A stretch of DNA of 64,000 bases, from NCBI RefSeq assembly GCF_020623625.1, contig NC_060206.1, forward strand, positions 310,001 through 374,000, written 5' to 3'. Shown here piece by piece: positions 11,301 to 19,309 of the stretch (its first letter is position 1; each line of letters opens with the position of its first letter). The notes beneath the pieces are model-generated. The model was not told where the DNA came from and ran no database searches. It worked only from the letters and a program-made list of their open reading frames with translations. The position numbers and the translations under genes are program-made. The DNA comes from Saccharomycodes ludwigii. Lineage: Eukaryota > Ascomycota > Saccharomycetes > Saccharomycodales > Saccharomycodaceae.

Positions 11301-12494
11301 TGGCAAATCGCAATACTGAGTGAAATAACCAACCATGTTGTTGACTTTGCCTGTATAAATCAAGTTACCTGTAGATAATATAATCAGTTGGTCCAACATT
11401 TTTTCAAAAATATCCGATCTTGGCTGGTGAATGCTTAAGATAAAAGTGGTTCCGTACTGTGAACTTAATTTGTTTAATGTTTGCATCAGTAAAATAGCAG
11501 TATAGGAATCCAACCCTGTTGTTGGTTCATCTAAAAACATGATTGAGGGATTAGATATCATCTGAAGAGCGATACACAATCTCCTCTTCTCACCACCTGA
11601 TAGAGTGGTTTTCTTATCCGATATTTGAGTATCGCTGCAATATTTTAAGCCCAATTCCATCAATAGCTGATCTACTATTTTCTTCTTATTTGGTTTCGAT
11701 ACATGGGGTAGTTTTAAGTCAGCAGATATTTCTAGAATTTCTCTTGGTGTCAAATTGTTGGGTAAGATGTCTTGTTGTTGTAAATAAGCAACTTTTATAC
11801 ATGTGGTAGAACCATGTTCTTTTTGTTTACGATCCGAGGTAGCAGGTTGTGTTGGATTTTCTTCAGTTTCTAAATAATACTGACCCTCAGTGTACAACTT
11901 ATTCCCTGATGGGACAATCTTATTCCAAAAGTGAGAAGTGCTTTGGATATTGCTTTGTTTATTCTTGTTGGAAACGCAATACTCGTTGTAGGACATCATA
12001 AAATTTAACAAAGTAGTTTTTCCCGAACCTGATCCACCAATAATCCCGCAAACACATCCTGCGGGTATATCTAGAGATATATTATTTAAAATAATCTTTT
12101 TAGATCCATTGGAGGTGATACTGTCATCCAGTAAGGATGTGGAACCAGTACTATCAGAAATACTTTTCAAATGCTCGGTCGAAATGAATAAGTTTCTAAT
12201 TTTTAAAGATACTTTTGGATTACGCAATAGTCCCATAGATGCAGCGCTTGTATTTGTATTAGCGTTATTATCATTCTTAATATCAAATATATTCAATTTG
12301 TTATCTGTTGTTGATAGTAAAAAATTATCTGTTGTAATATTCGGCTCATCTTTGATTATATTATCAGATTTTTCCTTTATTACTGTAGTTGGGTTATCAA
12401 TGTTAATATCAGGATATGTAGAAATACTGTCACTGGTGTCATTGGTGGAATTATAATATTGGAGGCCGTTATAGTCTCTGCTAGTAATAGCCAT
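8307..12494 (-). CDS. YOL075C: Full-size ABCG (White/PDR-related) transporter, YOL075C type
   Basis: Predicted membrane ABC transporter with two (NBD-TMD) halves, 1395 residues against 1294 in S. cerevisiae YOL075C; the substrate is not established for the family. Half 1: Walker A GGSGSGKTTLL near residue 155, signature LSGGEKRR, Walker B IMFLDEPTTGLD, then SIHQPRSD. Half 2: Walker A GPSGSGKSTLL near residue 840, signature ISGGEKRR, Walker B VVILDEPTSGLD, TIHQPRAE. Both sites have canonical Walker and signature residues, unlike PDR5-type pumps, whose first half is degenerate. Membrane segments occupy roughly residues 490-740 and 1150-1390, and a Lys/Ser-rich linker joins the halves. The N-terminal extension of about 110 residues is Asn/Asp/Thr-rich. 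A short direct repeat (YAEQQSYTEQQS) sits before the first TMD. No Pdr1/3-type site was found in its promoter. Confidence 0.95.
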   Translation of the reverse strand: MAITSRDYNGLQYYNSTNDTSDSISTYPDINIDNPTTVIKEKSDNIIKDEPNITTDNFLLSTTDNKLNIFDIKNDNNANTNTSAASMGLLRNPKVSLKIRNLFISTEHLKSISDSTGSTSLLDDSITSNGSKKIILNNISLDIPAGCVCGIIGGSGSGKTTLLNFMMSYNEYCVSNKNKQSNIQSTSHFWNKIVPSGNKLYTEGQYYLETEENPTQPATSDRKQKEHGSTTCIKVAYLQQQDILPNNLTPREILEISADLKLPHVSKPNKKKIVDQLLMELGLKYCSDTQISDKKTTLSGGEKRRLCIALQMISNPSIMFLDEPTTGLDSYTAILLMQTLNKLSSQYGTTFILSIHQPRSDIFEKMLDQLIILSTGNLIYTGKVNNMVGYFTQYCDLPLPSKFLNPCDYYIDCCSIDTRSEEMRLKSCAVLKKLAQKWQYYAEQQSYTEQQSCTPTTSIAQNYKFVSSSVGFIEQVKVQFFRSLKLSIRDKLTFFGSLSEPIIIGLVNGWIYYRPVANNKTQDPTILRTITASIYTGAALQSYLVLIFETYRLCEVDMKMYDMERLKVNRVVTPQSFFVARKLSKFLIEDFPIPLIFSIITYFMFGLDESHGENNNTCKNFFIYFSVTLLMHQTSTNLALISVSLSRNFSQASLVGNLAYTLQSFACGFFVNAAKMPVYVRWTKYITFLWVSFGALLSNEFTSKSNSTYTGLLNSLGFPSNWITDPIVILFCWVIGMGGVVICLLHLKTIDISQVNSNVKFKNHSDNKNENKKSSSSDLEKVEEIQVDKISELHKEDVGVDVELRNINLKVNTNKKETIQILNDINAKFVKNKVNVIMGPSGSGKSTLLNYMANRLNSNDSFFQFSKQYKYTGQIVVDDGEIVTDNVNFSKMCSYVKQNDDHLLSRLTVWETLYYASKLRLTHLSDTQQKQQVEDIIMSLGLWHCKDTLVGDEWNKGISGGEKRRVSIGVQLLTRPKVVILDEPTSGLDSFTASTIMELLHKISHNTTVIVTIHQPRAEMFYKFGNVLLIAKGGYVVFNGTPTEMETFFFSNPNLRFRCPELTNIADFYLDLISLNTQNEVNEGISRKRVDKIINEWNKESQGMYSEIADTKSTTIIVDGDRKAGFLTGYKVCLARQFKCIIRDINPLVARFTQVPGISIILALYFAPLKHNEISITNRLGLVQQSSSLYFTGMLSNLAVYPQERDAFYHEYADGVFTTASSFFLAYMTLELPMSVLASIIYSCFSVLVVGLPRTASNFFITVYGVFVFMACGESLGILTNTLFEQPGFVVNIISIIISIGCGMSGLMSLKMDKVLKGFNYLSPLNYITVSLINYAFPPDLKIVLDNGDTITGPEVLKEYGLVRNNRNWLGAGVVCWFIYRLLAYIVLYIKLHKR

Positions 12495-12971
12495 ATTTTT
12501 TTTTATTCTTTATTTTGTCCTTTTCTCTCCCCCCCCACTCTGATGGTTCTTATTATTTTAATACGTGCTGTAATTTTTATGGTTTATTTTCTGTTAAATA
12601 ATTTAGAACGAAATAGGAAAGTTTTTTTTTTTTGTTGTTGTGTGTGTAAATAGGCGAAGGAGAGAAAGAAAAAGAGGCATATTATACGAACGAGATGCAA
12701 AATGTTAATAAAATAAAAAAAAGTATATAATATAATGTAATATTTTTTTTTTTTTAAATTATTGATAAAAAGCATATGTATCTGTGTTTTATATATTAAA
12801 ATAAGATAAACAAAAACAAATCAAAATAAAATAAAAGACAGCAAATCAATCCGGAAAAAATAAAAAATAAAAAATAAAAAATAAAAAATAAAAAATAAAA
12901 AATAAAAAATAAAAAAAAATAAAAAAACTTTTTCTTCCTCTTCTGAGAGGGTAAAGCTAGCCGACATAATA
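12495..12971. other. ABC transporter promoter / NPC2 3' region
   Basis: Contains poly-C (12529-12536) and poly-T runs, and near 12854-12920 a tandem TAAAAAA-type repeat. No gene seen. Confidence 0.6.
12854..12920. repeat. AAAAAAT/TAAAAA tandem repeat
   Basis: About nine copies of a 7-base A-rich unit (TAAAAAA) between NPC2 and the ABC transporter gene. Similar T/A arrays of slightly different period occur near 22.2 kb and 40.9 kb. Confidence 0.75.
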
Positions 12972-13520
12972 TTATGGGAATGTAACATCACCTGTTAAAC
13001 AAGTAATTTCAGAATCATCATAATTATAAGCTCTAACATTTACTGAGTAAGTACCTGGTGGAACTTCTTGTGGAATCTCAACAATTTTAGTTACATCATA
13101 AAATCCTGGTTGAAGAGGACATTCCAAGCCATCGATATCATTTTCTTCTAGTTGCTCACATAAATCATAAGTTTGGGAGATTAGTCTGATGTAACCTAAT
13201 CTAACTTCGACATCGATATAAGAGCCATAATCAATAATAGTTGGAGATTTCAAGACACCCTTAGCCTTGATTTCTAGTTCCGAACCTCTAACTGGTGGAT
13301 TTGGAGACAAATCGATTTCATTAATATTTAAACTCTGGACCTCTAATAAATCACATTGTAACAATGGAGAGTCGCCATTTATGGGTCTGAGATCAGCACC
13401 ATCATTTAGTTTTTTAGCATCAAAAAAATGGGTTTTCATGGAGTTAAAAAAGGATATTGGGAAACATTGAACCAATGAGGAGAACAGCAATAAGAAAGAT
13501 AGTAAAGGCAATGACTGCAT
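12972..13520 (-). CDS. NPC2: Niemann-Pick type C2 sterol-transfer protein
   Basis: Soluble vacuolar-lumen lipid/sterol carrier that hands sterol to Ncr1. 182 residues against 173 in S. cerevisiae. Seen: a secretion signal at the N-terminus ([18 protein letters not shown]), then the ML (MD-2-related lipid recognition) domain with paired cysteines: [26 protein letters not shown] and ITCLTG. The segment [14 protein letters not shown] and the following [17 protein letters not shown] are typical of fungal Npc2. It lies downstream of SIT4 in the same direction, the same arrangement as YDL047W-YDL046W in S. cerevisiae. The upstream region holds neighbouring CACGTG and CATGTGAT E-boxes (13952-13966). 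Confidence 0.93.
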   Translation of the reverse strand: MQSLPLLSFLLLFSSLVQCFPISFFNSMKTHFFDAKKLNDGADLRPINGDSPLLQCDLLEVQSLNINEIDLSPNPPVRGSELEIKAKGVLKSPTIIDYGSYIDVEVRLGYIRLISQTYDLCEQLEENDIDGLECPLQPGFYDVTKIVEIPQEVPPGTYSVNVRAYNYDDSEITCLTGDVTFP

Positions 13521-14412
13521 GATTAAATGTTATTGATGTTGTTAGCTGGTGTTATTATATAATGAGACAAAAATGACAATGGTGGGTATTGCTATCACTG
13601 ATAGTTTTTATTGATATATTGGTACCTCTGGGTGAGAAGAGAAGAAGAGAAAAGAAAGATTTTTTTTTTTATAGGTGGTACATATTTTGTGTAAGTGGAT
13701 TAAATATAAAAGATTAAAATTGTTGATAATATGGAACAGGCGAAATAAAAATGGGAAACAGGAATTAAAAGAGAAGAGAAAAGAGAAAAAGTGCTTTATA
13801 TTTTACCACCGCGCCACTCGCCATGAGAATGTCTTTTGTTTATTGTTATGAATAATCTTATTGTTCTATTCTTATCTTGATAAATATTTCTTGTCACATT
13901 GCTCATTTTCTCTCTGCGAGCTTTCGTAAATAATAATAAAATAAAACCCGCACGTGTCATGTGATATCTTTGATTATGACTTTTTTTTACCCTTTTTGCT
14001 CTTCTGCTTACAAAAAAAGACAGTCGGTTGAATGCGTTACTTATAATAATTATTTGTTTTTGTTTACATTTTTAAATTTAAATTTCATCAGAAAAGTACT
14101 CCATATCATAAATAATAAATTTTAATACTTAAAAATAAACAAATAATAACCTGTTAAGTTTCCTGTTGGTCATATCCTAAAACCTCGGTCTCAATGCCAT
14201 TCGGTAAAAAAAAAACAAAAACAAACAAAAAAAAAAAAGCATTTAGAAACATATATAATATTAAAAACATTACTCATTAGACAAAAAAAAAAAAAAAAAA
14301 AAAAAGATTAATAATAATAACAATAACAATAACAACAATAATAATAATACATAAATTTGTTTTCGATTTTTAGTTGACCATCTTGTACTAATATGTCTTG
14401 AAAAAGAAAAAG

Positions 14413-14443
<31 letters not shown>

Positions 14444-14572
14444 AAACTTAAATGAAAATACATGTAGACAAGTGAAATCATTTAAAATAATAATGAAACA
14501 AAACTTTAATAAAATCAATCTTACTTCTAATAAAATAAATATCATGTCTATTCTTACTCAACCATCATTGGG
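13521..14572. other. NPC2 promoter / SIT4 3' region
   Basis: Contains overlapping E-boxes CACGTG and CATGTGAT at 13952-13966, about 430 bases upstream of the NPC2 start (possible Cbf1 or Ino2/Ino4-type sites, inferred), an AAT-type stretch and two long poly-A tracts (about 14282-14305 and 14413-14440). No gene seen; reading frames here are homopolymer by-products. Confidence 0.55.
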
Positions 14573-15535
14573 TTACAAAAAGTAACCTCCTCTATTATTG
14601 TTTACCATACTATTACCATTATTACCGCTACCACCAGGACTACCAGCCCCTGCTGCTTCATCCTCTTGTACAGCACTAAATATCTTAAAGGTAGGGTCCA
14701 AATCTTCATCAACTTTCATAACACTAGCAACGTTACCACATCTATAACAATAATTAGGAGCACTCCAAACAGTCACCACATCCTTTTTAGGAAAATGATA
14801 CTTGAAACCCTCCATAACTAATTGATGTGCTCTAGCTATTAGTTGTAGTCCATTTACATAGTTAAATTCTCTAGCAACTTTACTACCAAATAACCAACCA
14901 GCTCCACGGGGGGACACTTGCCAAGATTCAACATTGTCAGGATCACTCCATAGTAAATCACTAAATCCACCTTCATGGGGCACTTCTTGAGCTCTACTTA
15001 ATACTCTAATTTGATCTAACATTCTGATTTCTGGCGACAACCCCCCATGGACACACAATATCTTGCCATCAATGATAGCAGCCAAGGTTAAAAAATCGAA
15101 AACCTGACAACAATACTTCCAAACTGTGGTGGAACCGTATTTATTTAAACATTCTTCATAAAACCCATAAACTTGAGTAATTTGTCTTGATTCATGATTA
15201 CCTCTAACTAAAGTCATTCTGTTCGGATACTTCACTTTTAGACACATTAGCAAAGTAAAAGTTTCCAATGAATAATAACCTCTATCGACGTAATCACCTA
15301 AAAAAACATAATTTATATTTTCATTAGGGAACCCTCCGCTTGTTCTAAATAGTTCTAGTAAGTCATGGAATTGTCCATGTATATCACCACAAACTGTTAC
15401 TGGCGTTTTAACTGGTTGAATATTTGATTCTTCCATTAGTAATTCTTTACACAATTCACACAGCTGTTTCATTTCATGTTCTGTTAATGGTTGACATTTT
15501 TTTATCTTTTCTAGCCATTCATCTGGCCCGGTCAT
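14573..15535 (-). CDS. SIT4: PP6-type serine/threonine phosphatase catalytic subunit Sit4
   Basis: Cytosolic/nuclear PP2A-like phosphatase working with Sap proteins and Tap42 in TOR signalling and G1/S progression; in amino-acid signalling it acts on the Gcn2 branch upstream of Gcn4. 320 residues against 311. Seen: [20 protein letters not shown] (near identical to Sit4 and unlike Pph3), metal and catalytic motifs GDIHGQ, GDYVDRG, RGNHE, HGGLSPE and [11 protein letters not shown]. The C-terminus GGYFL keeps the Leu that is carboxymethylated in this family. The last 40 residues before it are Gly/Asn-rich. The product starts MTGPDEW, one or two residues shorter than S. cerevisiae. Followed by NPC2 as in S. 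cerevisiae. Confidence 0.97.
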   Translation of the reverse strand: MTGPDEWLEKIKKCQPLTEHEMKQLCELCKELLMEESNIQPVKTPVTVCGDIHGQFHDLLELFRTSGGFPNENINYVFLGDYVDRGYYSLETFTLLMCLKVKYPNRMTLVRGNHESRQITQVYGFYEECLNKYGSTTVWKYCCQVFDFLTLAAIIDGKILCVHGGLSPEIRMLDQIRVLSRAQEVPHEGGFSDLLWSDPDNVESWQVSPRGAGWLFGSKVAREFNYVNGLQLIARAHQLVMEGFKYHFPKKDVVTVWSAPNYCYRCGNVASVMKVDEDLDPTFKIFSAVQEDEAAGAGSPGGSGNNGNSMVNNNRGGYFL

Positions 15536-15908
15536 TATTTATGGTGATGACTGTTAAGTAAATTAATGTGTTTTTTTTTATTTCTTCTTCTTCTTCTTCT
15601 TCTTCTCCTTTTTAGAAAAAACCAAAGTTAAATAGAAATGGTTCAAACTATATATATATATATATAGATATATATAGCTATTCTGTTAGTATTAGTGTTA
15701 TTCTTAAGATATACAACTTAGCAAACTTGAAAAAGTATTAGTTAAAGTGACAATGATAGTGGCACTAAATTAAAAAAAAGAAAATACCTTCAACACGAAA
15801 GCAAAAATTAAACACAGCAACAGCAATAAAAAAAAAATAAAAAAAAAGTATGAAAAAAATTCGCAGATTCATTAAAGAAATTTTTTCAAATTAAAAAAAA
15901 ATTTTTTT

Positions 15909-15939
<31 letters not shown>

Positions 15940-16869
15940 GTTTCAATTTTTTTTTTTTTACTTTCGCGCCCCCTACAAAAAAAATTAATATATAAAAAGG
16001 AATTCCATACGAATATAATAATTAAACAACCAATTAATCAACAAGTGTCAATTGCTCAAACAAAAGTCTATTCTTATATATTATATCACAAGATCACACC
16101 TGAAAAATTAGTCTTTTCTATGCTAAATGGAAATAGTAATGACTACAAATCACTTTCCAATTTTATACCTTATCATGTCATAAAAGAAGTGATGTTAATA
16201 ATTTACTGACAGAGTATTATCTTGTTTCCTCCATATATACATGTTTTTAAATACCAATTCGCTTAATTAAAACAAAACAATGATGGAATCTCAAATACTT
16301 TAAATCCTTCCATATGCTTTGCTATACTTTTGTTGATTAAATCTCTATGAGCTCAGTGTTTTTGTTATTAACTAATTCTTAGTACACGGTTTCATTCAAT
16401 GTATATCATCTCATTCTTGTGTTATCCCGGCACTTTTTTTTGGATTTATTCGAGTTATGTTTCCTAGAACATTATATGAAGGTGTTTTTGAAAGGTTTAC
16501 TTGGCTTTACAACAAAACATCGTTGTAATAAAATAACTCACAATTACTTATAATAATTAGCGACCCAATAGGTAAATAACTTCTCTATTCTATTTAATTT
16601 TTTATTACAAATACACATTAGGAAAATTATCTAAGAGTAGAAAATGCCCAGCAGTAATATCTCAAAAAACCTTCTTCCTTTTATACTCTTTTAAAATTTA
16701 CGCTTTTAATTTTCATTCCACAGGAATTATGACTACTCATACAAATATAATAATAATAATAATATGTTATTCATGTTTTGATTACATGGGTAATAGTTAT
16801 GATATATGTTTATATACCTAATACATTATTGAGCTGATTGTTATGTACTCCTAGTACGCGTTGTGATGC

Positions 16870-16909
<40 letters not shown>

Positions 16910-17129
16910 ATGTAAATTCTAGATATCAACTACAAACTTATATATATTTCACGACAGATTATTAACCAAATCCTTTAATACCTCATCTCTTTATATATAT
17001 ATATATATATGATTAATTTTTCTTATGCCAATCTTCATTTGTCCCATATTTTTTTAATATGTTTCTAATTACGAAAGGAATTTCCTGATCACAGATTGTT
17101 AACACACTTTGTACCAGTCTTGTAAAGAA
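15536..17129. other. SIT4 promoter and gene-free region
   Basis: Contains a TTC triplet run (15583-15605), a TATATA run near 15650-15680, very long poly-T tracts (15915-15940 and 16868-16905), an AAT/ATA array near 16748 and further AT-dinucleotide runs (about 16992-17010). A 100-codon frame beginning in poly-T at 15907 has no recognisable content. I see no gene in this 1.6 kb. Confidence 0.5.
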
Positions 17130-17386
17130 CATGATTCTATCTCACAACAGAGATCAAAACAGAAAAAAAAAAAAAAGAAAGAAATAAATCATATGTAAAG
17201 AGGTGATTTATTTAGAGAATTAAGCATGAAATTAGTTATTAATATATAAGTTAGAGTTTTATTAGTTAAAAAGTATATAAAAGAGGAAGCAACTAACTAT
17301 TACATCTGTCTTGATATAAGTAGTAGAATATATTAAATCTATTATTAACTCTCTTTCATAGTATATTATCTCTGTAAATACAATAA
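17130..17386 (+). mobile_element. Third, decayed solo LTR next to tRNA-Arg
   Basis: A relic sharing with the two LTRs near 6 kb the segments GATTTATTTAGAG, TATTAGTTAAAAAGTATATA, AAGAGGAAGCAACTAACTA and CATCTGTCTTGATATAAGTA. The 3' limit lies about 12 bases upstream of the tRNA-Arg 5' end, again at the expected Pol III start. The 5' limit is uncertain and probably truncated. The terminal motifs are no longer recognisable, so it looks older than the copy at 6070. Coordinates are approximate. Confidence 0.7.
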
Positions 17387-17397
17387 GACATGAACAA

Positions 17398-17469
17398 GCT
17401 CGCATGGCGTAATGGCAACGCGTCTGACTTCTAATCAGAAGATTCTGGGTTCGACCCCCAGTGTGAGTG
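17398..17469 (+). tRNA. tRNA-Arg (anticodon TCT)
   Basis: 72 bases, no intron. Acceptor GCTCGCA pairs with TGTGAGT using G-U wobbles at positions 1 and 5, as in the S. cerevisiae gene; discriminator G. Box A TGGCGTAATGG and box B GGTTCGACC are present. The anticodon stem-loop CTGACTTCTAATCAG gives TCT, which decodes AGA. T-runs follow directly (TTTTATTTTT) as Pol III terminator. Confidence 0.97.
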
Positions 17470-17698
17470 TTTTATTTTTCATCCCCCTGCAAAAAACTTT
17501 TTACCAAAAAAAAACAAAGTATTGTCATTAAAGACGAATAGTCATCCATAATCGAAACTGCTTTAGAAATTATAACATACCAATATAGACAATAGAATAT
17601 GTACATGAATATTATATATAGTATATTTAAGATAATATATATGCTGTTTCCCCTTTGTGTGTTCCTCTGCAGTTTTTTTTTTTATTTTATATGTAGAA

Positions 17699-18649
17699 CT
17701 ACAGCTTGTGGGTGACTTTTTCAAAACTGTTCAAACTCAGGATCCTATTTTTAACAAGATTACCTGTTGTTTGCTGCTGCTGCTGCTCTTCCTTTATTTT
17801 TTCAATTTGAACTTCTAATAAGGACTTCTTACCAGTTTTTTTAATAGTGGATCTGGCCATTGATTTACCACTTGCCATCTCTTCTCTAGCTTTCTTAATC
17901 ATCAGAGCAAATTCATTATCTTTTTCAACAGCCAAATATCCCCTTTTACTTTTATCCAAATAATACTCAATATCTTTCCTTCTTGTTGGACGAGCAGGCA
18001 AGGGCAATCTTCCATATTTTTCCAAAAACCATTCAGGGTTCAATAAAGCACGCAAACTCAATTTAGAATAATACTTTGCAACAAATTCACCACCATTTTC
18101 TTCGATTGTCCTAATAGCACTTGCACTAGCTTTAGTTGCTTCTATTTTTAGAGGTGGTAAAGTATACCTAGTTGATTTCCCACTAATAATTTTGACGCCA
18201 TCTACAATGCGGCCAGTTACCAATCCTAAATCTTGCATAGCTTTCATATCCAAATTTAAAGTGCCTGACTGCTGTCCTTGGGACACCGCCAAAAACTGGT
18301 CTAATCTGCCAGTACGATAGAAAAAAGCTAATCTATCTAAATTCAATTCGCTTAACTTCAAAGCATTTGTGTGCTTGAACCCAATCTTTGGAAATAACTT
18401 ATAAATCGGAGTTTGACCACCTTCAAACCAACTTTTAACTTTGCCTCTTGCCTTTTGACCCTTTTGACCTTTACCACTTGTCTTACCGTAGCCTGACGAT
18501 GGACCTCTACCTACTCTCTTTGGTGAAAACTTAGTAGACCCTTCTGCAGGTTTTAAATCTGATAATATAGATATACAACGTTTGGTTGTTGTGCTACAGG
18601 AAGAAAACAAAACATTGGTAAATCTCGTAACACCAATATTTCTAAGCAT
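17699..18649 (-). CDS. MRPL10: Mitochondrial large-subunit ribosomal protein uL15m
   Basis: Structural protein of the mitochondrial 54S subunit. 316 residues, near the 322 of S. cerevisiae Mrpl10. Seen: a basic, Ser/Thr-rich, acid-free N-terminus ([19 protein letters not shown]) typical of a mitochondrial presequence, followed by the L15 signature: [20 protein letters not shown], then [18 protein letters not shown]. The C-terminal part contains [20 protein letters not shown] and a short Gln run ([10 protein letters not shown]). It is followed on the same strand by the WSC2-like gene in chromosome order, with POP3 divergent beyond; this matches YNL284C-YNL283C-YNL282W. Confidence 0.95.
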   Translation of the reverse strand: MLRNIGVTRFTNVLFSSCSTTTKRCISILSDLKPAEGSTKFSPKRVGRGPSSGYGKTSGKGQKGQKARGKVKSWFEGGQTPIYKLFPKIGFKHTNALKLSELNLDRLAFFYRTGRLDQFLAVSQGQQSGTLNLDMKAMQDLGLVTGRIVDGVKIISGKSTRYTLPPLKIEATKASASAIRTIEENGGEFVAKYYSKLSLRALLNPEWFLEKYGRLPLPARPTRRKDIEYYLDKSKRGYLAVEKDNEFALMIKKAREEMASGKSMARSTIKKTGKKSLLEVQIEKIKEEQQQQQTTGNLVKNRILSLNSFEKVTHKL

Positions 18650-19309
18650 TTTTTTTGTTTTTATTATTTTTGTTTAGTAACTGTTTATTTATTAATTATC
18701 CTTCTCCCTCTTGGAATTTCTGAATTCAAAACGATTTTGCTATTAATTTGCAAGGTAGAAAAAGAAGAAGAGAAAAACCTTTAGAAATAATCTTTTTTTT
18801 GGATATAATTAAAAACATTGAGAGAAAAATTTTTTTATTTTATTCTTTTCTGTTTTTACATATTTTTTTTTTCGTTAAATAACTTTTGATAGTATTGTCT
18901 GTATCATTTCGTACGAAATAAAAACCGAGAAATCAAAAACAGCTTAACATTTTGTTTATTTTATGTACAACTTAAAAGATTATTATTAAACTTTGTATTA
19001 TTAAACTTTGTACTATTAAACGTAGGGTATATACTAATGATAAATATCGAGAAAAAAAAAAAATTAGAAAATTAAAAAACTAAAATTAAAATAACTCATG
19101 ACTAATAAAATGAATGTGTGTATGCTAAAATAAAATATAACAAATGCCAGAAAAAAAAAAAAAAAAAAAACTAAAATAGAATAAAAAACCTAAAAGCTCA
19201 AAAAAAAAAAAAAAAAAATATGAACTTTAATAAACAAATAACCTAAAAGAAAATAATACGTGAAACGAAAAGGACTAAATCGTATCCAAAGATAATACAA
19301 ACCAACGTA
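18650..19309. other. MRPL10 promoter / WSC2-like 3' region
   Basis: AT-rich, with poly-A runs at 19051-19065, 19152-19170 and 19201-19218 and a short direct repeat of TATTAAACTTTGTA (about 18983-19016). No gene seen. Confidence 0.5.

Noticed and set aside
13952-13966. CATGTGAT as a centromere CDEI element
   Set aside because: No CDEIII-like sequence (core TTCCGAA) at a fitting distance; more likely E-box promoter sites.
15907-16209. 100-codon frame starting in poly-T
   Set aside because: First quarter is homopolymer and the rest has no recognisable content.
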